Below, piece by piece: positions 38,259 through 50,041 of a stretch of 64,000 nt of DNA. The first letter of the stretch is position 1; the number at the start of each line of letters is the position of its first letter. The position numbers and the translations under genes were made by a program. The notes under the pieces were generated by a model. It was not told where the DNA came from and did not search any database. It saw only the letters and a program-made list of their open reading frames with translations. This DNA is from Phragmites australis (lineage: Eukaryota; Streptophyta; Magnoliopsida; Poales; Poaceae): contig NC_084922.1 of assembly GCF_958298935.1 (NCBI RefSeq), positions 48,701,458-48,765,457 of the forward strand, read 5' to 3'.

Positions 38259-39096
38259 CGCGAAATGGTCGGCGGGCGAAGGAAGAAACACAAATCTCCC
38301 CCACCCGCAACCCCAAACCCTAGTCGCTCCTCGCGACCCAGGCGACGCGCCCGATTCTTGCCTGGTAATTTTCCTCACCCTCCCAGTGATCCCTGTGTCC
38401 TCCTGTACGCCGTGGGATCCCCCCCCCCCTCCAATTTTTCTGATTTTTTTGGGGTCGGATGGAGTTGGGGCCCGAGGAAACGCAGAAATCATGCTCGGAT
38501 TGGGGGGTTTTAGGACGATTTCTTGGCGGAATACGAGATTTTGGGAGGGAATTTTGGGGATCCCAAATGGTTAGGGGTGGGGAATTGGGGAAAGTGGTGG
38601 AAAGGTGCGATTTTTTGGCCCCTCTTTTGTTGGAAGTGTTGCCCGGGGCTTTATGAATGGCATTTGGGCATAAGGACGCCTTTTCAAAAGGTTTGTTCCA
38701 GTTTTTAGGTTATTTTTCTTGGCTAGAGTTGATTATGTGGGGAGAGTACGCAGAAAAAAAAGTTATTTTAGAGGTTTGCATCACCGTTGGGTGTAGTTTC
38801 TTTCAATTGTGCATCCATGTATTCCATTTATGCAAGCTATGGGGAAAAGAGCGATTAGGGGTAAAACATGGTTACATTATTCTAGAATCTGCCTCTTTTG
38901 CTCCTTTAGATTATCTTGTTATGTTTTTATATCATAGTAGATCGGTCAACCATGCTTTGTCGGGAGCAATATCACATTTGCTTTACTCTTGACCTTTTCG
39001 AAACTGTTAGATTTGTGCTTGTACTTGTTGCTGAAGTTTGTAAACATACAGCATTCTATTGCTTCGCTCAAGCCAGTATTTTTCTATTGCGACTCT

Positions 39097-40911
39097 ATGA
39101 GCTCCAATGGTGTCACAAGGCGGATTCCAAAGAGGCAACGAACTATCAAGTCACTTTCGCAGATTCTGGACCTGAACTTGGCCCCAACTGAAGTGGCTGG
39201 TGAGGGGAGTTCACCTTCCAGGAGTATGCCTGTCTCACACAGCCAGGCCTCCAGCAGTATGCCACCGGCTGCTAATGGGTTACACATTGTCATGCATAGT
39301 TTCCCCATTGATGTGGAAGCCATTGATGACGATGTTGTAATTTATCCTTCAAGATCACACCTTCAAGTATGTACCTTGTCTCTGGTTCTAATGTCTGTTT
39401 GTATTTTTGCATGTTTATTTTTTTGCCGCTTTTAGTTATTATATGATTGTTCGAGAAGGAATACTGACTATCCGGTCGTTTGCCTTTATGTTTCAGGCAA
39501 GACAACAGTCGACCAGGATGGAACGCATTACTGTGATAATAGATGACGATTCTGAAACTAGCCCTGTACCAGCAGGTTTGATTACATCCCCAGCACAAAG
39601 CATTTGACCCATACCATGACATTTGAATAGAACCACCTAGTTTTTCTGTATGAAAATTTGTAATTCTTGTTTCATACCTAGGAATTATTCATTTTGCTCT
39701 GCTTGTCTGCTCGTTTCTTCATTCTCTAGTAGTTGCGATGATTTTTTTTTTGCTTGTTTTTTGGCTTATCTAGGCATCATCGTAGTGCAGGTTCGATTGC
39801 TTTCAGTTTAACCTGCTAAGCATAAATATTTCTGTTGTATATATGTTAGTACTTCATCGTTGTGCATTTAGATAGCTCTATTTCTTAATGTAGCCACTTG
39901 CTAGCTGCTTTTCTAACTACAGAACCTTACTGATTATGGTTAATGTCTTCTACATTTGGTTTACTTAACAAGTTAGAAGTAAAGCACAACATTGTACTGC
40001 AATCACGACTATCTTTCCATGGTCTGAGTTTGAAAGTATGAGGCTTGTAAAAAAATCTGGTTGATATTACCAACTTTGACAGTTTATCCACTAGAAGACG
40101 AATAGGATGGGCATATGCAGTATGCACGCAACCTCTCTAGATTGTGTTATGTGATACTAGATATCCATATAGGCAATGCATCATTGTGGCCAAATCTCAG
40201 TGCCAACAGAGCTGTTTTTTCCGTCTTCAGTAGGTTCAGATTTGCTTATAGTTGTGGTTTACAAAATTAGTTGAATATGCAATAAGTTGCTAGATAGAAT
40301 TTCAGCCTTAACAATTCATTTCCATTCATAGGAAATTAGTGTTCAGTATTTTCCTTGTAGATTCTTGTACTTGATGCTTAAATATGCCAGACAGGTAGGA
40401 ATGGGATATAAGAGACTCATGTACCTGTTGTTTTGTTTTGCATTGAGTAACTTGGTGCCTACCACATTTTTTCTAGGGGACATTCTTGATGAGCATGTGA
40501 ACACACTGCTATCTCTGGGCATAAACCGTAGGCATGAGCATCCAAGAGCGTCTAACAACTGCCCCGTGATAAGTTTACTGGACACACCTGAAGTTGAAGT
40601 CAGTAGCATCAAGGTAAACAATCTACCGTGTACTTCACCAATACAATAAGGCAGTAATTTTCGCTTTAATAACTCAAACAATGCTGATCCAGGCACTCCC
40701 TGAACCTGTGAAGGAGGTTCCGAAGGAACCAAAGTTCACCTGCCCAGTCTGCATGAATGAGCTTATGGAAGCGTCATCCACCACCTGCGGTCACATTTTC
40801 TGCAAGAAGTGCATCGAGGCTTCCATTCAGGCTCAGAAGAAATGCCCTACCTGCCGGAGGAAGCTCAACAAGAACAACTACCACCGTGTGTACCTCCCGA
40901 CCACGGAGTAA
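39097..40911 (+). CDS. RING E3 with SUMO-interaction-like motifs (STUbL / RNF4-Slx8-like)
   Basis: SUMO-targeted ubiquitin ligases bind poly-SUMO chains through SIMs and ubiquitinate the modified protein through a C-terminal RING. Coding exons: 39097-39366, 39497-39575, 40477-40613, 40693-40911; an upstream untranslated exon is likely. Phases agree; 705 nt, 234 aa. SIM-like cores, each hydrophobic and next to acids: DDDVVIY (77-83), ITVIIDDDSE (101-110), CPVISLLD (145-152). RING C3HC4 ligands: C179, C182, C194, H196, C199, C202, C213, C216, 18 residues from the end. The size, the multiple SIMs before a terminal RING, and the RRIPKRQR basic patch (8-15) all fit RNF4/Slx8-type proteins. Start: MSSNGVTRR. 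An upstream ATG at 38265 could add 40 residues in frame via an acceptor at 39076, but it lies only 7 bp after the TATA-like box. Confidence 0.88.
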
Positions 40912-41359
40912 AACCGGTTCAGCCATTTTGGCACAAGTTCTGCAGCACCTGACCCTCCTCCGCATTGGCCCTGTGGCGATTGTATGTCAAACTATTTAGG
41001 GGCGTATTATTAGCATAGAGTATTCCAACAATTTAACAAGTGTTTTTGCCCTCGGCATTTGGGACATCGTACCAAGCTGCATCATCAGTAAAGTATACCC
41101 AGCATTCTCTGTGGAAATTGGTGCTTGGTCGTATCTTTTTTATGCGTGAAACAGTATCTTACCTTCTGTTTGGGTATGTGATGCGAATGTGAAGTTTGTA
41201 TCGGTGGTGCCATTTTCACTTGAAACTTGCCCCAGCCCCAAGGAATCTACACTATAACTAGTAACAGCATGTGACACGTGCACCTCTATAACCCCGTGTT
41301 TAGAAGCAAACTACGATTTTTGAATTTTACAGACACCTATTATAATCAGACTTAGCACA

Positions 41360-41770
41360 AATTAACTAACCAATATGGCGACGTATGTTTTGATACAACT
41401 CCTGCGTTGTTCAGCTGGTCGGGAGTATCTATTCAGCAGATCAGCATTCAACACCAACAGTTGGACGCTTGGATCATCAACCTTCTACAGCAACTCCCCA
41501 AGGGGAATCGGCTGCCCAGGCTTTCCCTTTGCCAGTTAACTTGGTGGACAACTTGGAACGAGAGGAATGCATGGATCTTCAGGCAATCGGCAACAGATCA
41601 GCCTCTCCTTTTTCACAAAATCACAGAAGAACTGAGATCGTGGTGCTCGGTCGGCCACCCTGACCTTCGCTTACTGCATCCTAGCCTTAGCTTGTATTAG
41701 AAACCTTCTCTCTTTAGACAGTCCCTTCCCCTCAGAGGGTACCCGTTTTTAAATCTTATGTATGGACGAC
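41360..41770 (+). mobile_element. LINE 3' remnant
   Basis: The plus-strand frame ends with LTWWTTWNERNAWIFRQS and a C-terminal charged helix before a stop at 41700, the typical end of plant LINE ORF2 (zinc-binding RT tail). The reverse transcriptase is gone. A short T-rich 3' region follows. Confidence 0.7.
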
Positions 41771-43206
41771 CCCATGCACACTCATACCAAATTAACACGC
41801 AAGGGCACTCCGCACCGCTGCCTTTCGTCAAAAGAAAAAAATATTTTTTATCCTTTTCGTTTCCGATTCCCATTCAAAATGAAATAAAAAAGAGAGGTTC
41901 TATATGACACATAACTATTCTTTTTTTCTTTTTTTTACAGTCGACCGTCCTCCCCGTTGCTTGAGCATCCAACGTCCCATCAGTCATCTGCCACGCCTGA
42001 CTCATCTCGCTTGCGGCTCTCTTTCTTCTTGCCCGCGACTGACGCAACACACTTTCCCGCCCTACCGGCCTCCTCCGTCTTTAATGGTGATCCTGCCGTT
42101 GGATCCATACCTACCACCCCATCGCACTAAGCTGGTGTCATCGGCGCGCCCACCCCAAGCTTACCCATCAGGTGTTCCTCAGTCGCCGGTGAGCAACGGG
42201 TCCCAACCGAATTGTCGCCGCATCCGCGACAACCGCCAGCTACCCTGCTGCCCCATCCATCTAGGGCCCAGGAACAGGTGAGCCCCCCTGAATCGAAACC
42301 CTTCTCCTCTAATTCCTCGTTGGCGCTGTCATCTGAAAGCGTAGCAAATTGTAGCTGCCTGTGCTATAGCAAATGTGAGTAAAAAAAAGGGTTTCACATA
42401 TGAAGTTGGGATTGCTTCTAACATAATATTACAAGACGCAAAAAAAGCTTTTTTTTTTTGCTTACTTACATTCCAGAACGCTATTATTTTTTAACTGATG
42501 GTATTAGTAGTAGCTCCCGCTCTTCTACGATCACTTATTCTTTTAAGTGAGCAATTGGACGGAACCACATTGACAAGTGCCATTGCATTAACAAAGGTAA
42601 ATCATTGAATTTGACCGATGCAATGGACTGAATATAAGCTGCATTGGGCTGCATATATACAGAAGTAACACCATATCTGCGTGATGGATGATGGAACAAA
42701 ATTAACCCTGAGCGAGAGGACATCAATACATGCATGATGCATAAACCAGAAAATTGAAAACCAAAGCACAGGGATATAAACCTCACCTCGACAGTGCACA
42801 AGCAAAGGAGTAAAAGTTGACACCGTTCATTATGTGGGATTATAAAGCAAGTTGAAAATAAGCACCGAAAAACTGTTTTGTTCCAGAAAACGTCATTCAA
42901 AGTCTCAAAATTTGCTTTAAGGTTTCTTGATGATATGTTTCTTAAGTAGTTTTTTCTTGTTGTTTCATTGAGCAAGTGCGCTTGGATGCTTGGTAACATG
43001 AAGATTAATTACGCAAAATATTATTGATTTTTTCCAAGATCATTAGCAAATAATGGTGGCTGACACAATGAGCTTCCTGTGTCTAAAGCGACCACACCAC
43101 AATGAGCTCACTTCACCAGTAGGCTTGGCTTCACTGCCTCATCATGTACGGATCCAAAATGGGTGTGTGTGTTTCGTGGGGACATTGTGTATAACATTTG
43201 GGTGCA
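41771..43206. other. Intergenic, no gene recognised
   Basis: A CT-rich segment (41930-42290) opens a Pro/Ser-rich plus-strand frame without domains. The frame 42535-42999 (minus) is unrecognised and AT-rich. The 3' edge (43170-43211) is one half of a duplicated segment interrupted by the Copia element. Confidence 0.4.
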
Positions 43207-43211
43207 TCAGT

Positions 43212-43611
43212 TGTTGGAATTGATCTCGGTCTTATCCCTAAAAGGAGGTCCGTTTGCCCTCCATGCGTTCTGATCGGGAGCCCTAACCAACAAATGGTGG
43301 TGGTCCCATCTTGTGCTGCGCTATATAAACCAGGGGGGAGTCCCGTAGGGCGTGTGACCATAATTCGCATGTTAGGCTAATCCCCCCCCCCCACAAACTC
43401 TAATCCGATCCTAAGAGAACGCAGTAAACAAGATGAAGGCTACTGCCGGCGTCATCATTGACAACATTTGCATCTACACCGACACTCTCCGACCTCACCG
43501 TCAACTCCTTATGGCATCACCGAACGCAGGTACACATATATGCGCTTCCGTTTTAAGTTGGTGTTTGATTTAGGGTTAATGATATTGTTTAAGGCTTGAT
43601 AAACTTCAACA
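43212..43611 (+). repeat. 5' LTR of the Copia element
   Basis: 400 bp, from TGTTGGAATTG to CTTCAACA. Contains a TATA box TATATAAA at 43322-43329 and a C-run at 43381-43391. It lacks a ~16-bp segment present in the 3' LTR. Confidence 0.95.
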
Positions 43612-43612
43612 A

Positions 43613-43625
43613 TGGCATCAGAGCC
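43613..43625 (+). other. Primer-binding site (tRNA-Met type)
   Basis: TGGCATCAGAGCC one base after the 5' LTR, a one-base variant of the common plant Copia site TGGTATCAGAGC that pairs with the initiator tRNA-Met 3' end. Confidence 0.9.
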
Positions 43626-44469
43626 ACCTTTAGCCCTAATCAGACCCCTTTTAGATCTTAATTAGACTAGATCATGTTCGGTTGATGTCATTTTTTGATC
43701 AAACTGGCCTATTTGTTTTCGGTTTTCATCAATTAGCTTTAAATTATGTCTTTTTAAGATGAATTAGGTTCGGCTAATGTTAATTAGGCCCAATTTGATT
43801 AAGTTTAGTACTGTCTTTGTTCATTAAGCTTGTTTAGTCCATAATTGCTTATGTTTAAGGCTTAGTTGACGCGTATTAGCCCCAATTAGCATCGGTTTAG
43901 ACCTACATATTCATGTATTAGTTTCGGATGAGATGTTTTTTTGTGCATATTTGTGTTCTTGTGTGCTAATTGTTTCGAATTAAGGACATTAGGCCCCTTT
44001 TGGACCTCGGGATTAAGCAAATGATGCTCTCTAAAGCAATTAGAAGGAGGGGAATCGGGGAGATTAAGAAAAACCATAAGAAATCCCCAATTCCCCCCAA
44101 ATCCGAACCCTAAACCCCCAAATTTCCCCAAAATCCCAAACCCTAAGCCCATTTTTCCAGAAATCCTAGAGCAATAGAAGTGGGGGGGGGGGGGTGGAGG
44201 ACTTACGGCTCCGGCGCCTTCCGTTGCTGTTCATGCCCGTTGGAGTTCTCCTCCGGCGGGATCTTCCTCGTGCGCGCACGTTTCATCCGGCCCTTCTCGC
44301 CTCCGCTGCGGGATGGGGCACCTCCTCTCGCCACGCGCTCACCACCTCCTCCTCCCGGGCTCCACCGCAAACCAACCGACGGAGGCGCGCGCAATCTCGG
44401 TCGCACGCGCGCTCCGGCAGATTGGCTCACAGAGGCACCCTTGCCCTCTTCTCTCTCGGGCGGTCGTGG

Positions 44470-44513
<44 letters not shown>

Positions 44514-45300
44514 CCGGCGGCTTCCATCGCCGGCGAACTCTCGAGCCGCCGCTCTCTCTCTCGAGTCGGGCGGAGTTTTCGGGGAGAGAGAGGGAAATGG
44601 ATTAGGGTTAGGGTTTCGGGCGACGGCCTTTTATCTCGCGCGTTTTCGTCGGGCAGCCGTCGGATCGCGATGAACGGCTGAAAAGGTACGGACCGGCGCG
44701 CGCGCGAACACAAAAAAAGGGCCTGGTGCGGTGGCTGGGCCGCGCCCTCGGCCGGTCTGGCGACGCGCGAAAACAGAATGGGCCAGGCGTGGTGGCTGGG
44801 CCGCGCCCTCGGCCGGGCCGGTGCGTGCGCGAAAAGCCAATTGGGCCGCGCACTGGTTTCTGGACCAAGCCAGGCCGAAAGGCCTTTTTGGGCTGTTTTC
44901 CATAAAGCTTTGAGCTTTTCCATTTTTGAGAATTTTTCAGTGATTTCTAACGTTTTATCCATTTATGCACTGGAATATCTAATGCAAATAGTCCAAAGTT
45001 AATGATGATTAATGCATAAAATATCATTAATTCTCTGGTTGAATTGGATCCAACGGGAAGATTTTTCCGGAGAATTTTACGATCAATTCATATAGGTTCA
45101 TAATTACTTTCTGACCAAAGTTGACTGTAATTATGTGCTTTTTCATGTATTTATTTAAATTCTTTTCCATTTTCTGCCCAACAGTGATGTGGATTGAAGT
45201 TTTATTTTTGCATGATTTTAATCAGACCAACGTAGGGTTATTTTCGTGCAAATTATTTCCTTATGATAAATTTACTAATCTGGCCCAATTCTTCTCTCCA
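43626..45300 (+). other. Copia untranslated leader with a GC-rich promoter-like insert
   Basis: An unusually long leader (~1.7 kb). From a G12-13 run (44181-44193) to about 44880 it is GC-rich, unlike the AT-rich rest. On its minus strand it reads like a plant promoter and 5' UTR: GAGATAAAAGGCC, then CGAAACCCTAACCCTAATCC (telo-box), a CT-rich leader and an ATG. It also has a (CT)n run (44473-44511) and a two-copy ~60-bp repeat (44719-44838). Probably sequence captured from a host gene, or a family-specific leader. Confidence 0.55.
44473..44511. repeat. (CT)n microsatellite
   Basis: About 19 CT dinucleotides without interruption inside the Copia leader; responsible for Ser/Leu or Glu/Arg runs in translated frames. 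Confidence 0.95.
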
Positions 45301-45309
45301 GCTCTTAAC

Positions 45310-45942
45310 GCTTCCTCTGTTGCCGCCAACATTGACGGCATAGAGCAACTTATGAGTAATAATTTTCCTTCTTGGAAAGCTAAGGTGACTGTTGTCCTTG
45401 GTGTTTTGGACCTGGACTATGCACTCAGGGTAGACGCTCCCACTGCTCCCGCTATTGGCGTGAAAAATTATGATGAATTAAAGAAAACTTATGATTCACT
45501 TTCTGAGAAGTAGGAGCGGTCCAACCGCATGTCTCTTATGATAATGAGAAACTCAATATCAGATACTATAAGGGGAGCAATTCTAAACTCAGAAAAAGGT
45601 AAGACGTACTTGGCATCTGTGGAGGAGCAATTTAAAGGCACCTCCAAGGTTTATGCCAGTACACTGATTCAAAAGCTCCTCAACACTAAGTATAATTATG
45701 GGTCCGGTGACATAAGAGAACACATCATGATGATGACAGACATGGCTGCCAAACTCAAGGGCATGGATATGGAAATCTCTGAGGGTTTCCTTATCCATTT
45801 TATTATGACCTCTCTCCCTCCTGAGTTTACTCCTTTTAAGATAAATTACAACACTCAGAAAGAGAAGTGGAGTATGAGCGACTTGATCGCAATGTGCGTC
45901 CAAGAGGAAGAGAGGGTGAGGGTTGAAAATAAAATTTTGTAA
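45310..45942 (+). pseudogene. Copia gag (broken)
   Basis: Gag domain with SWKAKVTVVLGVLDLDYALR near its start and a helical body (EHIMMMTDMAAKLKGMDME…, SLPPEFTPFKINYN). An in-frame TAG at 45511-45513 splits it, and the frame changes near 45935 before the nucleic-acid-binding region. Gag forms the virus-like particle that packages element RNA; this copy cannot make a full one. Confidence 0.88.
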
Positions 45943-48900
45943 ATCAAGTAAGCAGCCCCAAGAATAAAAGAAAATTCCAAGGGGATTTCAAGTCTAAGAA
46001 GAAGTTGCATTTCGTCGCTAAACACGACAAGGCAGCACAGAGGGCGCCCAAGGCATTTGCTTCTTCTGCTCCTGCCTCTCAAGAATCTAAAGATGACGGA
46101 TGCCACTTCTGCCACAAGAAGGACCACTACCAAAAGGACTGTGTTGGTTTCCTGAAGTGGCTTGCAAAGAAGGGTAATGATTTCATAACATTCATTGATG
46201 AATCACTTTATGCTGATTTTTCCCTTAATTCATGGTGGATTGACTCAGGTGCCACTGTACACGTTACCAACTCTTTACAGGGATTTCTTACCGCGAGAAC
46301 ATTAAGAAAGGGGGAGCGAAGTCTTAGAGTGGCCAATGGGAAGGAAGCTCAAGTTGAAGCTATCGGATCCCTTCCATTAGTTCTTAATAGTGGCTTCACT
46401 CTTAGATTAAATAATGTAGTTTATGTTTCTTCTATGAGGAGGAATCTCATTTCAGTTTCGATGTTAGATGATGATAGTTTTCATTGTAATTTCGGAGACA
46501 ATAAATGCAATCTTAAATTTAATTTAGATGTTATTGGTCTTGCCATCCGATAAGACAAACTTTATATGCTTCCTCTTAATGAATCCTCTGTGACGATGAA
46601 TGTCTATGATGTAAGCCATAAGAGAAAGAGAAGTACAATTAATGAGACTTCTTCGAAACTGTGGCATTGTCGTTTAGGCCACATTTCGAGGGGGAGAATA
46701 GAGCGTCTCATTAAGGAAGAGATTCTCCAACCCTTAGACTTCTCCGACTCTGACCACTGTATAGATTGCATTAAAGGAAAATACGTTAAGCAAATAAAGA
46801 AAGGGGCCACTCGGAGCACATGATTATTAGAATTAATTCACACGGACATATGTGGTCCTTTTCCTGTGACATCAGTTGACGGTTTTGATTCTTTCATTAC
46901 CTTCACTGATGACTTCTCCCGTTACGGCTATATCTACCCCATTAAAGATCGATCTGAATCTCTCAATAAATTTAAGATATTTAAGGCTGAAATAGAAAAT
47001 CAGCACAACCTAAAGATTAAAGTAGTGAGATCAGATCGCGGGAGAGAATATTATGGGAGGCATGCCACATATGGGCAAATCCCTGGTCCTTTTGACAGAT
47101 TCCTTCAGGAAAATGGCATAGTAGCCCAATATTCTACACCTAGTGAACCTCAGCAAAACGGGGTAGCTGAGTGACGCAACCGCACGCTTATAGACATGGT
47201 GCGAAGTATGCTCAGCTATTCTAGTTTACCAGTTGGACTGTGGATGGAGGCATTTAAGACAACCACACACATTCTTAATTGGGTTCCCAGTAAATCAGTT
47301 CCAAAAATACCATATGAATTATGGACTGGAAGAAAACCCTCTTTAAAGTATTTACGCGTGTGGGGCTGTGCAGCTGAAGCTAAAGTCTTTAATTCACATA
47401 TTAGGAAATTAGATCCTAAGACAGTTAGTTGTCACTTTATCGGGTATCCAAAAAGATCAAAGGGATATCGCTTTTACTGTCCAGATAGGATCACTAAGTT
47501 CGTAGAAACAAGACATACTGTGTTTCTTGAGAACAGGGATATGGAGCCAAGGGAAGTTGATCTTGAAGAAAAACGGGTTTATGTTCCTACTCCGCTGATA
47601 CAAGAGTCATACATCCCTGTGCCTCAGGTGGTTGCACCTTCAGTAGAAACTAACGTCAGTACACCCCCTGTTGAGGTCTCTGAAATTCCTAATGATATAC
47701 CTAACGATGAGCCTCAGCAGTCCTCTGCAGTACCCAGTCCTTGTCCTGCAGTGCATAATGAACCGATCAGGAGATCACAGCGTGATAGGAGACCTGCTAT
47801 CTCGAATGATTATGTTGTTTATATGAATGAGGATGTTAATGACATAGGGAAGACAGAAGATCCCAACTCATATAAAGAAGCCATGATGAGTAAGCATTCG
47901 TCTGAGTGGCTTAATGCCATGAATGACGAATTAAAATCTATGAGCGATAATGATGTGTGGGACCTAGTAGAAATTCCTAACGGAGCCAAAACAGTAGGCT
48001 GTAAATGGGTCTACAAAACTAAACATGACTCTAATGGGAACATCGAAAGGTTCAAAGCAAGGCTCGTAGCTAAAGGCTTCTCGCAAAGAGAAGGAATTGA
48101 TTATAATGAAACTTTCTCTCCTGTATCAAGTAAAGATTCTTTCAGAATAATTATGGCGCTCACAGCGCATTATGATTTAGAGCTGCATCAGATGGATGTA
48201 AAAACGGCATTCCTTAATGGTGACTTGGAAGAAAATGTTTACATGGCTCAGCCAGAAGGTTTTGTCATGAAAGACAACGAATATTTGGGATGTCGCCTTA
48301 AGAAATCAATTTATGGTCTAAAACAAGCGTCTAGACAGTGGTATCTCAAGTTTGACAAAGTCATCAGAAATTTTGGCTTTAAAGAAAATGAAGTTGATAA
48401 CTGCATTTATATAAAGTTTAAAGGGGGAAAATTCACCATCTTAGTTCTTTATGTGGATGATATCTTATTGGCCAGCAGTGATAAGGATATGCTGTTTGAG
48501 ACCAAGAGATTTCTTTCATCTAATTTTGATATGAAGGATCTCGGTGAAGCCTCTTATGTTCTTGGCATTGAAATTCATCGAGATCGGTCCAAAGGAGCAT
48601 TAGGTTTGTCTCAAAAGGCATACATTGACAGAGTACTAAAGAAATACAATATGCATAAGTGCTCTGCCACGCCTGCTCCTATTGTTAAGGGCGATAAGTT
48701 TGGGATATATCAATGTCCAAGGAACCAATATGAAATTGATCAAATGAAGACGGTTCCTTATGCTTCAGCTGTCGGAAGCATTATGTATGCTCAAGTTTGT
48801 ACACGCCCTGACTTAGCTTTCGTGACCGGGATGCTTGGCAGATATCAATTAAATCCAGGATCGGACCACTGGAAAGCCGTTAAGAAAGTCCTTCGCTATT

Positions 48901-49429
48901 TGCAAGGCATTAAGAACTACATGCTCATATTTAGAGAATCCGATAAACTTGAAGTCATTGGTTATTCGGATGCAGACTTTGCGGGGTGTGTAGACACTAA
49001 GAAATCCACGTCAGGTTATATCTTCACCCTCGCTGGAGGAGCTATCTCGTGGAAAAGCTCCAAGCAGACACTTACAGCATCTTCAACGATGCAAGCTGAG
49101 TTTGTGGCATGTTATGAGGCTACCGGGCAGGCTGTATGACTAAAGAACTTTATCCCGGGACTAAGAGTGGTCGACAGCATTCAAAACCACTTACATTATA
49201 CTGCGACAATCAACCCGTAGTTTTCTATACGAGTAACAACAAGTCGAGTAGTGCTGCCAAACACATCGACATTAAGTATCACGTTGTGAAAAATAGAATC
49301 CAGGATCAAACAATAAGTGTCAAGCATATAAGCATTAAGTCAATGCTTGCGGATCCGCTCACTAAAGGCTTACCACCTCATATTTTTCGTGATCATGTTG
49401 CCGGCATGGGGTTATTGGAAAGCCTATGA
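45943..49429 (+). pseudogene. Copia pol: zinc knuckle, protease, integrase, RT, RNase H (broken)
   Basis: Order along the strand: zinc knuckle C-x2-C-x4-H-x4-C (46101-46142); protease with DSGA (about 46235); GAG-pre-integrase with LWHCRLGH (46650s) and CIDC; integrase with HTDICGP, SDRG and GVAE as the D-D-E set; reverse transcriptase from about 47990, with [19 protein letters not shown] and catalytic YVDD at 48450-48461; RNase H with DADFAGC, a STMQAEF stretch, and CDNQ in a shifted frame. Lesions: stops at 46551, 46821 and 47172, then a stop at 49137 with a frame change. Motif residues are otherwise intact. Confidence 0.93.
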
Positions 49430-49607
49430 TTCTGGATAAGAGGACCATAATGCAAACCACTCCCATTAGGAATAACGAATTTCCATTTCGAGATGAAATA
49501 GTGTACTATGGGTTCTGGGTTTCAGTGGCATTTTATGAGCCGCTGTAATCTTTTGCCTTGGTGTGCTATTTCATTAAGAATGGGCTTATGATGTTAGCCT
49601 TTCGATC

Positions 49608-49618
49608 AAGGGGGAGAA
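49608..49618 (+). other. Polypurine tract
   Basis: AAGGGGGAGAA directly before the 3' LTR, the plus-strand priming site. Confidence 0.85.
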
Positions 49619-50036
49619 TATTGGAATTGATCTCGGCCTTATCCCTAACATGACCGAGATAAAAGGAGGTCCGTTTGCCCTCCATGCGCTCTGATCGGGA
49701 GCCCCAACCAACAAATGGTGGTGGTCCCACCTTGTGCTGCGCTATATAAACCAGGGGGAGTCCCGTAGGGCGTGTGACCATAATTCGCATGTTAGGCTAA
49801 TCTCCCCCCCCCCCCACAAACTCTAATCCGATCCTAAGAGAACGCAGTAAACAAGGTGAAGGTTACTGCCGGCGTCATCTCATCGACAACATTTGCATCT
49901 ACACCGACACTCTCCGACCTCACCGTCAACTCCTTATGGCATCACCGAACGCAGGTACACATATATGCGCTTCCGTTTTAAGTTGGTGTTTGATTTAGGG
50001 TTAATGATATTGTTTAAGGCTTGATAAACTTCAACA
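49619..50036 (+). repeat. 3' LTR of the Copia element
   Basis: 418 bp. It begins TATTGG where the 5' LTR begins TGTTGG. TATA box at 49743-49750. It carries an extra ACATGACCGAGATAAA-like segment near 49650 absent from the 5' LTR. It ends CTTCAACA, followed by the target duplication. Confidence 0.95.
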
Positions 50037-50041
50037 TCAGT

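Larger units (their letters stand above)
43212..50036 (+). mobile_element. Ty1/Copia LTR retrotransposon, structurally complete, coding-defective
   Basis: 6825 bp with LTRs, primer-binding site, polypurine tract and 5-bp target duplication TCAGT at 43207-43211 and 50037-50041. The order gag - protease - integrase - reverse transcriptase - RNase H defines Copia. LTRs differ by about nine substitutions, all transitions, over ~400 bp (about 2% by eye) plus small indels, so the insertion is recent. The polyprotein nevertheless has several stops and two frame changes, so it cannot drive its own transposition. Confidence 0.96.

Noticed and set aside
44339..44962. Minus-strand gene of 207 aa
   Set aside because: Its Glu/Arg repeat is the (CT)n microsatellite and the rest is a GC-rich leader; at most a captured promoter and 5' UTR.
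43212..50036. Autonomous, active Copia element
   Set aside because: The ends are complete, but gag and pol contain several stops and two frame changes.
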